From Halobacterium noricense (GTDB lineage: Archaea > Halobacteriota > Halobacteria > Halobacteriales > Halobacteriaceae): DNA of 64,000 bases. This document shows, piece by piece, positions 51,404 through 58,628 of this stretch (within the stretch, counting starts at the first letter, position 1; the number at the start of each line of letters is the position of its first letter). The notes beneath the pieces were generated by a model. The model was not told where the DNA came from. It ran no database searches and was given only the letters and a program-made list of their open reading frames with translations. Made by a program: the position numbers and the translations under genes. The DNA is taken from NCBI RefSeq assembly GCF_021233435.1, contig NZ_CP089468.1, forward strand, positions 434,001 to 498,000, written 5' to 3'.

Positions 51404-51786
51404 TCCAGCCGGGAGATAGCCGCGGCGAGGTCGCCGTCGGTCGCCTCCAGCGCCGCGCGCGCGTCGGCCTCGGTGGCGCCGGTCCGCTGGACGACCAGCT
51501 CGATGTCGTCTTCGGGAATGCCGCCGTCGCTACCGCCTTCGTCGGCGGCTTCGTCGGCGGCTTCGACCTCGCCCGCGCTCTCGACGGTCTCGGGCTCGCC
51601 GATAATCTGGTAGGTCTCCTGCCCGCGAGCGTCCATCTTCGTGACGTCCGGGTTGTCGAAGACGAGCTGGTCGCCGTCGGTTCGCTTGATGACGACCTCG
51701 GTGGCATCGATTTCGTCGACGTCGATGCCCATCTGTTTCATCATCTGTTGCATCTTCTGGGGGTTCATGCCGCCTCCGCCAAACAT
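51400..51786 (-). CDS. nac: Nascent polypeptide-associated complex protein (archaeal NAC)
   Basis: A 128-residue chaperone that binds new chains at the ribosome. After [20 protein letters not shown] (basic, Met-rich ribosome-binding start) comes the NAC beta-barrel ([39 protein letters not shown]) and, after an acidic linker, a UBA domain ([20 protein letters not shown]). The upstream 57 residues in the long frame are rejected as non-coding. It lies in a PUA-NAC-TrmI gene order known from other haloarchaea. Confidence 0.95.
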   Translation of the reverse strand: MFGGGGMNPQKMQQMMKQMGIDVDEIDATEVVIKRTDGDQLVFDNPDVTKMDARGQETYQIIGEPETVESAGEVEAADEAADEGGSDGGIPEDDIELVVQRTGATEADARAALEATDGDLAAAISRLE

Positions 51787-52004
51787 GCCCGAAGCGTCGC
51801 GTCGCGGTGTGAAAAGGATGACGAACGACCTTTTGCTGCACTCGGTCGCTGCGCTCCCCCGTTTGCAAAATCTCGGCCAAAAGCCAGCGTCATCGTTCGA
51901 AAGACGGCTCCGCCGTCCTTCGTGATGACGAAAGGCACGAAGCGCCTTTCGAACCACTCCCTACAGTCGCTCCTCGGCCCGGACTCGCTTCGCTCGTCCG
52001 GTGA
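51787..52004. repeat. Hairpin-rich gap between the PUA gene and nac
   Basis: Holds GACGGC-TCC-GCCGTC (51903-51917), a linker and CGAAAGGC/GCCTTTCG (51929-51951), then CCGGAC/GTCCGG near 51978-52000. This double-hairpin layout resembles the elements inserted in genes. It is unusual as spacer within an expected operon. Confidence 0.7.
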
Positions 52005-52475
52005 TTACTTCTGGACGCTGTCCCGCACCATCACCGCCATTCCCGTGTCGAAGTCGAGCATCGAGCCGGCGTCGAGTTCCGCGCGGCCGACCGCGAGCAG
52101 CGCGCCGCGCTCGTGGACGACAGCGACCTCGTCGCCGGCGCGGACGTCCGGATCGACCGTCTGGACGAACTTCGAGAAGACGTTCTTCCCCTCGCGGACG
52201 AACGGCTCGCTGTCGTCGCCGACGACCACGCGCGCCGCGGGATGCGCGAGGTTGTCGACGAGCCGGCGGCCACCCGCAGCGCCGAGCGTGAAGCGGCCGT
52301 CCATCCCGACGGAGACGAGGCGCGCGCCGTCGTCGCGGGCGACCTGTTGGGGGCGGCCGGTGGTCGAGCGCTGCACCTCGAAGCGTTCCTCCGGCGGGAA
52401 CAGCGCCGCGCCCGCGCCGGCTCCGAACTGGTAGTCGGCGACGGTCCGCAGCGATTTCACGTCCGCGTCCTGCAT
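52005..52475 (-). CDS. PUA domain RNA-binding protein
   Basis: A 156-residue protein whose last 80 residues are a PUA domain (FVQTVDPDVRAGDEVAVVHE, LLAVGRAELDAGSMLDFDTG), found in many tRNA- and rRNA-modifying enzymes. The first part (LRTVADYQFGAGAGAALFPP) is the pre-PUA region of an archaeal conserved family. RNA binding is likely; no catalytic domain is present. It is upstream of nac and trmI on the same strand, though a hairpin-rich 218-nt gap separates it from nac. The start is the ATG at 52475. Confidence 0.9.
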   Translation of the reverse strand: MQDADVKSLRTVADYQFGAGAGAALFPPEERFEVQRSTTGRPQQVARDDGARLVSVGMDGRFTLGAAGGRRLVDNLAHPAARVVVGDDSEPFVREGKNVFSKFVQTVDPDVRAGDEVAVVHERGALLAVGRAELDAGSMLDFDTGMAVMVRDSVQK

Positions 52476-52576
52476 GCGTCGAGGGTCGGCTGGCGGGCGT
52501 AAAGCCACTTCGGGTCGCCGTCGTGGGCGTCCGGAAAGTGGATGCGTTTATGTGGTGTGGGCCGCAACCCGGAGGC

Positions 52577-52765
52577 ATGAACGAGACCGCGAAAATCGGG
52601 ATTGCGGCGGTGCTGCTCGCTGTCGGTGCCGCGATGTTGGTGTGGGCGAGCTTCGACCCCTCGGGGACGACGCTGCTGCTGGTCGTGGCGGCTGTCGCGA
52701 CGACGCTGCTGGCGGCCGGGTCGCTGTTGATGGGGTCGACCGGCACCGACGGCCGGATGGTTTAG
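52577..52765 (+). CDS. Two-helix small membrane protein
   Basis: A 62-residue protein with two transmembrane helices (IGIAAVLLAVGAAMLVWASF and TLLLVVAAVATTLLAAGSLL), a short loop FDPSGT and a polar C-terminus. Small double-helix proteins like this are plentiful in haloarchaea and mostly unstudied. GTTTATG around 52547-52553 lies about 27 nt upstream of the ATG at 52577. A TnpB-element remnant begins directly after its stop. Confidence 0.7.
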   Translation: MNETAKIGIAAVLLAVGAAMLVWASFDPSGTTLLLVVAAVATTLLAAGSLLMGSTGTDGRMV

Positions 52766-52920
52766 CTGAAAGTAGGCGCTAAGCCCCCTTCCTCAGCGAG
52801 CGCCGACCGAAGGGAAGGCGCGAGCAGGGAGGGGATACAGCGCCGCACGATTCGGTGGCAGGCCCACAGGCCCACGCAATCGCAATATTTTTGCATTAGG
52901 TACCGTACTACAGGACGAAC

Positions 52921-53313
52921 CCAATAGAGTACGACCTCGACTCGGGGGTGCACTTCGTGGCGGTCAACCCGAGAGGGACGACCAAGGAGTGCGCGTCCTG
53001 CGGCGTCTCGACGGAGAAGCCGTTGTGGGTCCGTGAACACTCCTGTCCCGCCTGCGGGTTTGAGGCGGACAGGGACGCGAACGCGGCGTGGAACATTCTT
53101 TCTCGCGGCCTCGAAGATGTAGGAGTGGGATACTCCGAATCAACGTCCCCAGAAATCGAAGATTTCTGGTGTGCGAACGAATCGCAGAGTGATTCGTTAA
53201 CGCCTGTGGAGACTGCGCTCCCTACGGGAACCACTACGGTTCCTGCAAAGCGCGTCGTGGAAGCAGGAAGCCCTACCCCCAAGGAGCGAACGGCGTCAGC
53301 CGTGAGCGAGTAG
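52921..53313 (+). pseudogene. tnpB: TnpB C-terminal remnant
   Basis: The frame reads FVAVNPRGTTKECASCGVST, HSCPACGFEADRDANAAWNI and ends with TPVETALP...VVEAGSP, the C-terminal quarter of IS1341-type TnpB. The zinc finger (CASC, CPAC) and the last RuvC aspartate (in DRDANAA) remain; the N-terminal and first two RuvC motifs are gone, so no RNA-guided nuclease activity is possible. Between SEST and TPVET, 19 residues (beginning SPEIEDFWCANESQ) come from the 57-nt insertion at 53146-53202. Confidence 0.88.
53146..53202 (+). repeat. 57-nt double-hairpin element inside the TnpB remnant
   Basis: CCAGAAATC-GAA-GATTTCTGG (9 bp), linker TGTGCG, AACGAATC/GATTCGTT (8 bp). Removing exactly 57 nt restores the usual GYSESTPVETALP. 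AACG stands at both edges. The best related copy is at 44011-44067. Confidence 0.9.
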
Positions 53314-53324
53314 GGTAGGGTAGT

Positions 53325-53822
53325 TCACAGCAGGAACGTCTCTTCTCGCTCGCTGAGGTCGACGAACGCGTCCGCGACGTCCACGAGTTCCTCCGCTGTG
53401 GACTCCTCGAAGGCCATCACTTCCACGCGCACGCCCTCGTGACGGAGGTGATTGCAGAGCCGCGAGAAGTCGCCGTCGCCCGTACAGAGCACGACGGTGT
53501 CGACGTGGTCGGCGAGCGTCACCGCGTCGAGGCTCATGCCGACGTCCCAGTCGGCCTTCTTCGAGCCGTCGCCGAACGTCTTGATGTCCTTGATTTTCGT
53601 CTCGAAGCCGATGTCCCGCAGCGCGTCGAAGAAGCTGTCTTCGTCCTCGGACTGGGCGCGGATGACGTACGCGATGGCGCGCGTCAGCTCGCGGTCCTGG
53701 ACGGCCTTTTCGAGGAGCGAGGAGTAGTCGATGTTCCGAGAGTAGACGCTCTGCGCGGAGTGATAGAGGTTCTGCGAGTCGGCCAGCACGGCGACTCGCT
53801 GCCCCGGTTGGATTGGAGCCAT
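53325..53822 (-). CDS. NYN domain (LabA-like PIN-fold) protein
   Basis: A 165-residue protein of the NYN/LabA family, metal-dependent RNases by fold. The motifs are VAVLADSQNLYHSAQS (first Asp, Asn), DWDVGMSLDAVTLADHVD and TVVLCTGDGDFSRLCNHLRHEG (in parts), with four acidic residues positioned as in PIN nucleases. The C-terminus (EELVDVADAFVDLSE) is the usual end. The ATG at 53820-53822 gives MAPIQPGQRVAVLAD. Targets are unknown. It is convergent with the TnpB remnant. Confidence 0.88.
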   Translation of the reverse strand: MAPIQPGQRVAVLADSQNLYHSAQSVYSRNIDYSSLLEKAVQDRELTRAIAYVIRAQSEDEDSFFDALRDIGFETKIKDIKTFGDGSKKADWDVGMSLDAVTLADHVDTVVLCTGDGDFSRLCNHLRHEGVRVEVMAFEESTAEELVDVADAFVDLSEREETFLL

Positions 53823-53870
53823 ACGGACCGTACGCGCTGGTGCCGTAAAGAAGGTGCGCGACCCGCCGGG

Positions 53871-54512
53871 TCAGGCGGGCGGCGTGTCGTGACGCGTCAG
53901 CGACAGCGATTCGGCGTCGAGTTCGTAGTACGAGTCCCACGCGGGAGCCAGCGAGACCACGTGCGTGGGGCCGAACTCGCTCTCGGCGTGCTCGTGGTGG
54001 TGGCCGACCAGACAGAGGTCGGGTTCGAGAGTTTCGAGGACGTCGTCGATGTGCTTGCAGCCGACGTCGTACTCCTCGGTGACGGGGAGCCCATGGGGGG
54101 CTTCGTGCGCGAGGAAGATGTCGACGTCGTCGAGCTGTTTGGCCCGCTCGACGTCGTCGCGCACGAAGTGGCGGCGGCGGTCGTCGTAGAGCTGTTCGCG
54201 GGACTTCTCGAACTGTGTGGGCGCGTAGTTCCCGGAGAGGCCGGCGACGCGCAGCCCGTCGACGGTCTCGGCGGTACTGTGGAGGAGGTGGGTGTTCGAG
54301 ACGTCGTCGCTCTCGATGCGGCCGTGGCGCAGCGCTTCGACGACGTCGAAGTCCTCGTTGTTGCCGCCGATGAAGTGGGTCGGTATCGGGAGGTCGTAGT
54401 ACATGAGGTCCCCGGCCTGGAGCGCGACGTCGGCGTCGGCCGCGCGGTACGCGGCAAACAGCGACTGCCGTCGGTCGGGCGTGCTCGCGTGTGCGTCCCC
54501 GAGGACTAGCAT
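53871..54512 (-). CDS. Calcineurin-like metallophosphoesterase
   Basis: A 213-residue phosphoesterase. It begins MLVLGDAHASTPDRRQ with the first metal-binding GDxH motif, then LQAGDLMYYD, IGGNNEDFD (the GNNE motif with catalytic His replaced by Glu-Asp context), FLAHEAPHG and VGHHHEHAESEFG. This set is typical of small archaeal MPP proteins hydrolysing phosphodiesters. The substrate is unknown. The gene is next to the NYN gene on the same strand with a 48-nt gap, so a joint role in RNA turnover is possible but speculative. Confidence 0.88.
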   Translation of the reverse strand: MLVLGDAHASTPDRRQSLFAAYRAADADVALQAGDLMYYDLPIPTHFIGGNNEDFDVVEALRHGRIESDDVSNTHLLHSTAETVDGLRVAGLSGNYAPTQFEKSREQLYDDRRRHFVRDDVERAKQLDDVDIFLAHEAPHGLPVTEEYDVGCKHIDDVLETLEPDLCLVGHHHEHAESEFGPTHVVSLAPAWDSYYELDAESLSLTRHDTPPA

Positions 54513-54625
54513 CTACACGGACCTGCGACCAGACGCGGCAAAAACCTCCCGGTGCGCGCTTCCCGGGCCGGCAGTCCTTGCGCGCGGCGACAACTCTTTA
54601 CTCCCGGACGCCCACGCTTGAGCGT

Positions 54626-54733
54626 ATGAGTGGTGCTCTCGGGACACGGTTCGTCGCCGTCGAGAGTGCCGTCTCCTTCTCGGGTAAACGCAAACGCAGC
54701 ACAGTCGACACGCACGGCTCGCTGCGGGCGTAG
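54626..54733 (+). CDS. Possible 35-residue leader peptide upstream of dapA
   Basis: The frame MSGALGTRFVAVESAVSFSG continues for 15 residues, several of them basic (KRKRST), to a stop at 54731-54733. CTTTACTC at 54596-54603 lies 27 nt before its ATG, while no such box precedes the dapA ATG at 54803. The dap mRNA therefore probably starts here and is translated from this frame first. Stems CACGG/CCGTG and GGGCCG/CGGCCC follow between its end and dapA. A leader-peptide control is possible but unproven. Confidence 0.45.
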   Translation: MSGALGTRFVAVESAVSFSGKRKRSTVDTHGSLRA

Positions 54734-54802
54734 CGCTCCCGTGCCGGGCCGCCGACGGACGCACGGCCCGCACACCGACTCCGACGCGACACCCAAACCC
54801 AG

Positions 54803-55708
54803 ATGGACCACACAACATTCGTGAACGGCGTCTTCCCGGCGATGACGACGCCGTTCGCGGCCGACGGCAGTATCGATTTCGACCGACTGCGAGCGCACGC
54901 GCGACGCCTCGTCGACAGCGGCGTCGACGGCCTCGTGCCCGTGGGTTCGACCGGCGAGAGCGCGACGCTCACCCACGACGAGCACGTCGAGGTCGTGGAG
55001 GCCGTCGTCGCCGAGGCCGGCGACGAAGTCCCGATTATCGCGGGCGCGGGCAGCAACTCGACGCACGAGGCGCTGGGGCTCTCCCAGCGCTCGGTGGACG
55101 CGGGCGCGGACGCCCTGCTGCTCATCTCGCCGTACTACAACAAGCCCGAGCCGGAGGGCATGGAGGCCCACTACCGGGAAATCGCTGACCGCGTGGACGC
55201 CCCCCAGATTATCTACAACGTGCCCTCGCGGACCGGCCGCAACATCGCCGTGGAGACCGCCGAGGCGCTCGCGAGCCACGAGAACGTCGTCGGCTACAAG
55301 GCCGCCAGCGGCGACGTCGGCCGCGTCAGCGAGGTCGTCGAGCGCACGCGCGAGGAGGACTTCGGCGTGCTCTCCGGCGACGACGGCCTGACGCTGCCCG
55401 TCCTCTCGGTCGGCGGCACCGGGACCATCAGCGTCACCGGGAACGTCGAACCCGAGCGCGTCAGCGACCTCGTCTGGTCGGCCCACGACGGCGACTACGA
55501 GACCGCGCGCCAGCGCCACCAGGAACTCGAACCGCTGAACCGCGCGCTGTTCGCGGAGACGAACCCGATTCCCGTCAAGGCCGCCCAGGAGATTCTGGGC
55601 CACGGCCCCGCGAACTACCGCTCGCCGCTCACTGACGCCTCCGAGGAGACGCGCGAACGGCTCCGCGAGGCCCTGGACGCGCTCGACGACGCGGAGGTAC
55701 CCGCATGA
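54803..55708 (+). CDS. dapA: 4-hydroxy-tetrahydrodipicolinate synthase
   Basis: Condenses pyruvate with aspartate semialdehyde, the first dedicated step of diaminopimelate/lysine synthesis. The 301-residue TIM-barrel protein has GVFPAMTTPFAADGSIDFDR, VPVGSTGESATLTHDEHV (in parts), PYYNKPEPEGMEAHYREIAD, the catalytic tyrosine in IIYNVPSRTG and the Schiff-base lysine in VVGYKAASGD near residue 164. It is the first of six lysine genes packed with overlapping stops and starts. Its stop overlaps the dapB start (ATGA). Confidence 0.95.
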   Translation: MDHTTFVNGVFPAMTTPFAADGSIDFDRLRAHARRLVDSGVDGLVPVGSTGESATLTHDEHVEVVEAVVAEAGDEVPIIAGAGSNSTHEALGLSQRSVDAGADALLLISPYYNKPEPEGMEAHYREIADRVDAPQIIYNVPSRTGRNIAVETAEALASHENVVGYKAASGDVGRVSEVVERTREEDFGVLSGDDGLTLPVLSVGGTGTISVTGNVEPERVSDLVWSAHDGDYETARQRHQELEPLNRALFAETNPIPVKAAQEILGHGPANYRSPLTDASEETRERLREALDALDDAEVPA

Positions 55709-56502
55709 GAATCGGGGTTACTGGTGCGACCGGGCGGATGGGCCGCGAGGTCCGCGAGGAGGCCGCCGAGCGCGGCGTCGAGGTGGCGTTCGCGACGACC
55801 CGCAACCCCGGCAGCGACCTCGACCCGGCCAGTGAGTTCGCGTCGCTGGTGGCGGCCGAGAATCCTGACGCGGTCGTGGACTTTACCGTGCCGGAGGCGA
55901 GCGTGGAGTACGTGACCGCCTGCGCGGCCGCCGGCGTCCCCATCGTCGTCGGCACCACCGGCTTCGACGACAACCAACTGGACGCGCTCCGGGACGCGGG
56001 CAGCGACGCGCCCGTGCTGCTCGGCGCGAACTTCTCGCGGGGCATCCAAGCCCTCCTGGACGTCGTCGAGCAGGCAGTCGGGTCGCTCCCCGAGTACGAC
56101 GTCGAGGTCACCGAGACCCACCACAACGGGAAGCGCGACGCACCCAGCGGCACGGCGAACGTGCTGCTGGACCGTATCGAGCGCGCGGCCGAGCGCAGTG
56201 AGGCCGCGGAACGAGGAGCCGGGAGCGCGGCGACCGGCGATAGCGGCGAGTCCGAGCGCGTCCACGGACGCGTGGGCGACCAGCCCCGCGAGGACGGCGA
56301 AATCGGCGTGCACGCGCGCCGCGCCGGCGACGTCACCGGCGAGCACGAGGCGCTGCTCGCCGGGAACGACGAAGTGCTGGAACTCACACACCGCGCGGGC
56401 GACCGGTCGGTGTTCGCGGCGGGCGCGCTCGACGCCGCCGCGTGGCTCGCCGACCAGCCCGCCCAGTTCTACCGATTCGAGGAGGTTGCTTCCGAACTAT
56501 GA
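55705..56502 (+). CDS. dapB: 4-hydroxy-tetrahydrodipicolinate reductase
   Basis: Reduces the DapA product with NAD(P)H. The 265 residues open with IGVTGATGRMGREVREEA (nucleotide-binding loop), then VVDFTVPEASVEYV, VVGTTGFDDNQLDAL, LLGANFSRGIQALL and the family signature ETHHNGKRDAPSGTANVLLD with catalytic His and Lys. A 20-25-residue Ala/Glu/Ser-rich segment (after RIERAAERSEA) before HGRVGDQPREDG is longer than I expect, but shows no clear hairpins. It overlaps dapA and dapD at both ends. Confidence 0.95.
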   Translation: MRIGVTGATGRMGREVREEAAERGVEVAFATTRNPGSDLDPASEFASLVAAENPDAVVDFTVPEASVEYVTACAAAGVPIVVGTTGFDDNQLDALRDAGSDAPVLLGANFSRGIQALLDVVEQAVGSLPEYDVEVTETHHNGKRDAPSGTANVLLDRIERAAERSEAAERGAGSAATGDSGESERVHGRVGDQPREDGEIGVHARRAGDVTGEHEALLAGNDEVLELTHRAGDRSVFAAGALDAAAWLADQPAQFYRFEEVASEL

Positions 56503-57377
56503 GTCTGGAATCTGACGTACGAGACCTGTGGCAACGACACGAAGACGGAGAGGCGTCGAAGACGCCTCAGGCAGACGGCGAAGCCGTCGACGGCGACCTG
56601 ACCGCGGAGACCGCGAGTGCCGACGACGCGGACACGCTCGAAGCGTTCCTCGACGCGCTCGAAGCCGGGGACGTGCGCGCCGCCGAGCAGTCCGGTGGCG
56701 AGTGGGAGGCCGTCGAGTGGGTCAAGCGCGGCGTCCTCCTGAACTTCGCGCTCCGGGAGACCGAGCCCCGCGAGTACGGCGACGTCACCTACCACGACGT
56801 GCTCCCGCTGCGCGACACCAACGACCTCTACGAGCGGGGCACGCGGAACACGCCCGACGGCACGGTGCTCCGTCGCGGCGCGCACCTCGGCTCGGACTGC
56901 ATCGTGATGTCCCCGGCGTTCGTGAACATCGGCGCGCACGTCGGCGACGGCACGCTCGTCGACTCCTGTGACACCGTCGGCTCGTGCGCACAAATCGGCG
57001 AGGACGTGAAGCTCGGCGCGAACACGCTCATCGGCGGCGTGCTCGAACCCGTCGAGAGCGCGCCCGTCGTCGTCGAGGACGGCGTCTCGCTGGGCGCGGG
57101 CTGCCGGGTCACGTCCGGGTTCGTCGTCGGCGAGGACTCCGTGGTCGGCGAGAACACGCTGCTGACGCCGCGCATCCCCGTCTACGACCTCGTCGAGGAA
57201 GAGATTCTGTACGGCGAACTGCCGCCCGAGCGGCGCGCATTCACGCGCTACGTGGAGTCCAGCGTCGGCGACCACGACCTCTTCGACGGCGGCGCGTTCA
57301 AGCCCGCGGTCGTCGCGATGGACCTCGAAGCGGAGACGCTCGACGCGACCCAGCGCGAGGAGGTTCTCCGGTCGTGA
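56499..57377 (+). CDS. dapD: Tetrahydrodipicolinate N-succinyltransferase with a 45-nt in-frame insertion
   Basis: Transfers succinyl from succinyl-CoA to tetrahydrodipicolinate, defining the succinylase branch. The 292-residue protein has a helical N-terminus (SLESDVRDLWQRH) and a left-handed beta helix of hexapeptide repeats (VNIGAHVGDGTLVDSCDTVG, CAQIGEDVKLGANTLIGGVL). Between HEDG and DLTAE, 15 residues (EASKTPQADGEAVDG region) are encoded by a two-hairpin insertion at 56548-56592. It lies in the variable N-terminal domain away from the active site. The start ATG at 56499 overlaps the dapB stop. Confidence 0.94.
   Translation: MSLESDVRDLWQRHEDGEASKTPQADGEAVDGDLTAETASADDADTLEAFLDALEAGDVRAAEQSGGEWEAVEWVKRGVLLNFALRETEPREYGDVTYHDVLPLRDTNDLYERGTRNTPDGTVLRRGAHLGSDCIVMSPAFVNIGAHVGDGTLVDSCDTVGSCAQIGEDVKLGANTLIGGVLEPVESAPVVVEDGVSLGAGCRVTSGFVVGEDSVVGENTLLTPRIPVYDLVEEEILYGELPPERRAFTRYVESSVGDHDLFDGGAFKPAVVAMDLEAETLDATQREEVLRS
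56548..56592 (+). repeat. 45-nt double-hairpin element inside dapD
   Basis: GAGGCGTC-GAA-GACGCCTC (8 bp), linker AGGCA, GACGGC-GAA-GCCGTC (6 bp). GACG stands at both edges. The first stem and linker match the element in the DUF302 gene (AGAGGCG...CGCCTCAGGCAG). Confidence 0.85.
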
Positions 57378-58606
57378 CGCGCGTCGAGGCCCCCGCCGTG
57401 CGGCGGCTCGCGGACTGGTCGGCGGCCGACCTCCGCGACCTCGCAGCCGAGTACGGCACGCCGCTGTACGTGCAGGACCTCGACCGCGTCGGGGAGAACT
57501 ACGACCGGCTCTCGGCCGCGTTCCCGGACGCGGACGTCCACTACGCCGTGAAGGCCAACGCCGGCCGTGCGGTCCTCGAAGCGCTCCGGGACGCGGGCGC
57601 TGGCGCGGAGTGCGCGTCCGCCGGCGAAGTGTACCGCGCGCTCGACGCCGGCTACGAGCCCGACGAGATTCACTACACGGCAGTCAATCCGCCCGCCCGC
57701 GACCTCGACTACGTGCTCGACGCGGCACCCGAGGCGACGTTCGTCGTGGGTGCGCGCGACACAATCGACCGCCTCGAAGAGCGCGGCTTCGACGGCCGGC
57801 TGGCGGTCCGCGTCCATCCCGGCGTCGGTGCCGGCCACAGCGACGAGGTGGCGACCGGTGCGGACGCCAAGTTCGGCATCTCCCACGACCGCGCGGCGGA
57901 CGTGCTGCGCGAGGCCGACGCCCGCGGCTTCGACGTGATCGGGATTCACGCCCACGTCGGCAGCGGGATGCTCTCCGAATCGGACGTCGACGCCCACCGC
58001 GAGGTCGTCGAACGCCTCGCCGCGGTCGCACGCGACGCGCCCGTGGACCTGGAGTTCGTGGACGTCGGCGGCGGTTTCGGCGTTCCGTACCGCCCAGAGG
58101 AAGACCCGCTTGACCTCGACGCAGTCGCGGACGCGACCCGGGACGCGCTCGCGGACGTGGACGCCGAACTAGTCGTCGAACCCGGGCGCTTCCTCGTCGC
58201 GGATGCGGGCGTCCTGCTCGCGGAAGTGAACACCGTCAAGCGCACCGACGGCCCGACGCTCGCGGGCGTCGACGCCGGCATGACGACGCTCTTGCGGCCC
58301 GCGCTCTACGACGCCCACCACGAAGCGCGCACGCTGACCCGCGACAGCCACGACCGCCCAGACCGTACAGTTACGGTCGTCGGGCCCATTTGTGAGAGCA
58401 CAGACGTACTCGCACAGCGCCGCCGGCTCCCACGACCGGAGCGCGGCGACCTGCTCGCAGTCGGGAACGCGGGCGCGTACGGCGTCGAGATGGCGTCCCA
58501 GTACAACTCCCGACCGCGACCTGCCGTCGTCGCCGTGGAGGGCGGCGACCACCGGCTCGCCCGCGAACGCGACTCGCTATCCGACCTCACCACCCCAGAA
58601 CGATGA
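57374..58606 (+). CDS. lysA: Diaminopimelate decarboxylase
   Basis: Last enzyme of lysine synthesis: decarboxylates meso-diaminopimelate using PLP. The 410-residue protein is a fold type III decarboxylase: YGTPLYVQDLDRV, the PLP lysine in VHYAVKANAGRAVLEAL, HAHVGSGMLSESD, EFVDVGGGFGVPYRPEEDPL (in parts), VEPGRFLVADAGVLL and the partner-site Cys in GPICESTDVLAQ. The start is GTG at 57374, overlapping the dapD stop (GTGA). In this operon it comes before dapF and dapE rather than last. Confidence 0.95.
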   Translation: MTRVEAPAVRRLADWSAADLRDLAAEYGTPLYVQDLDRVGENYDRLSAAFPDADVHYAVKANAGRAVLEALRDAGAGAECASAGEVYRALDAGYEPDEIHYTAVNPPARDLDYVLDAAPEATFVVGARDTIDRLEERGFDGRLAVRVHPGVGAGHSDEVATGADAKFGISHDRAADVLREADARGFDVIGIHAHVGSGMLSESDVDAHREVVERLAAVARDAPVDLEFVDVGGGFGVPYRPEEDPLDLDAVADATRDALADVDAELVVEPGRFLVADAGVLLAEVNTVKRTDGPTLAGVDAGMTTLLRPALYDAHHEARTLTRDSHDRPDRTVTVVGPICESTDVLAQRRRLPRPERGDLLAVGNAGAYGVEMASQYNSRPRPAVVAVEGGDHRLARERDSLSDLTTPER

Positions 58607-58628
58607 CCTCTGTACTCGCCCCACAACG

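Larger units (their letters stand above)
52768..53330 (+). mobile_element. Internally deleted IS200/IS605-type (TnpB) element
   Basis: The region begins with a structured end (CCCCCTTCC...GGAAGG type hairpin at about 52788-52815), then an AT-rich promoter-like stretch (GCAATATTTTTGCATTAGG at 52883-52901), then only the 3' part of tnpB, and ends with CCCTACCCCC ... GAGTAGGGTAGGG, the typical right-end stem. tnpA is absent. It looks like a large internal deletion that kept both ends, so it could be mobilised only in trans. A 57-nt double-hairpin sequence is nested in it. Edges are approximate. Confidence 0.75.

Noticed and set aside
54626-54802. tRNA or other folded RNA gene upstream of dapA
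   Set aside because: The stems do not form a cloverleaf and there is no CCA-adjacent acceptor stem; a leader region fits better. No tRNA or rRNA gene was recognised anywhere in the window.
56200-56262. Another double-hairpin insertion in dapB
   Set aside because: The segment is longer than expected, but its inverted matches are short and scattered and no edge duplication is visible; ordinary linker expansion is simpler.
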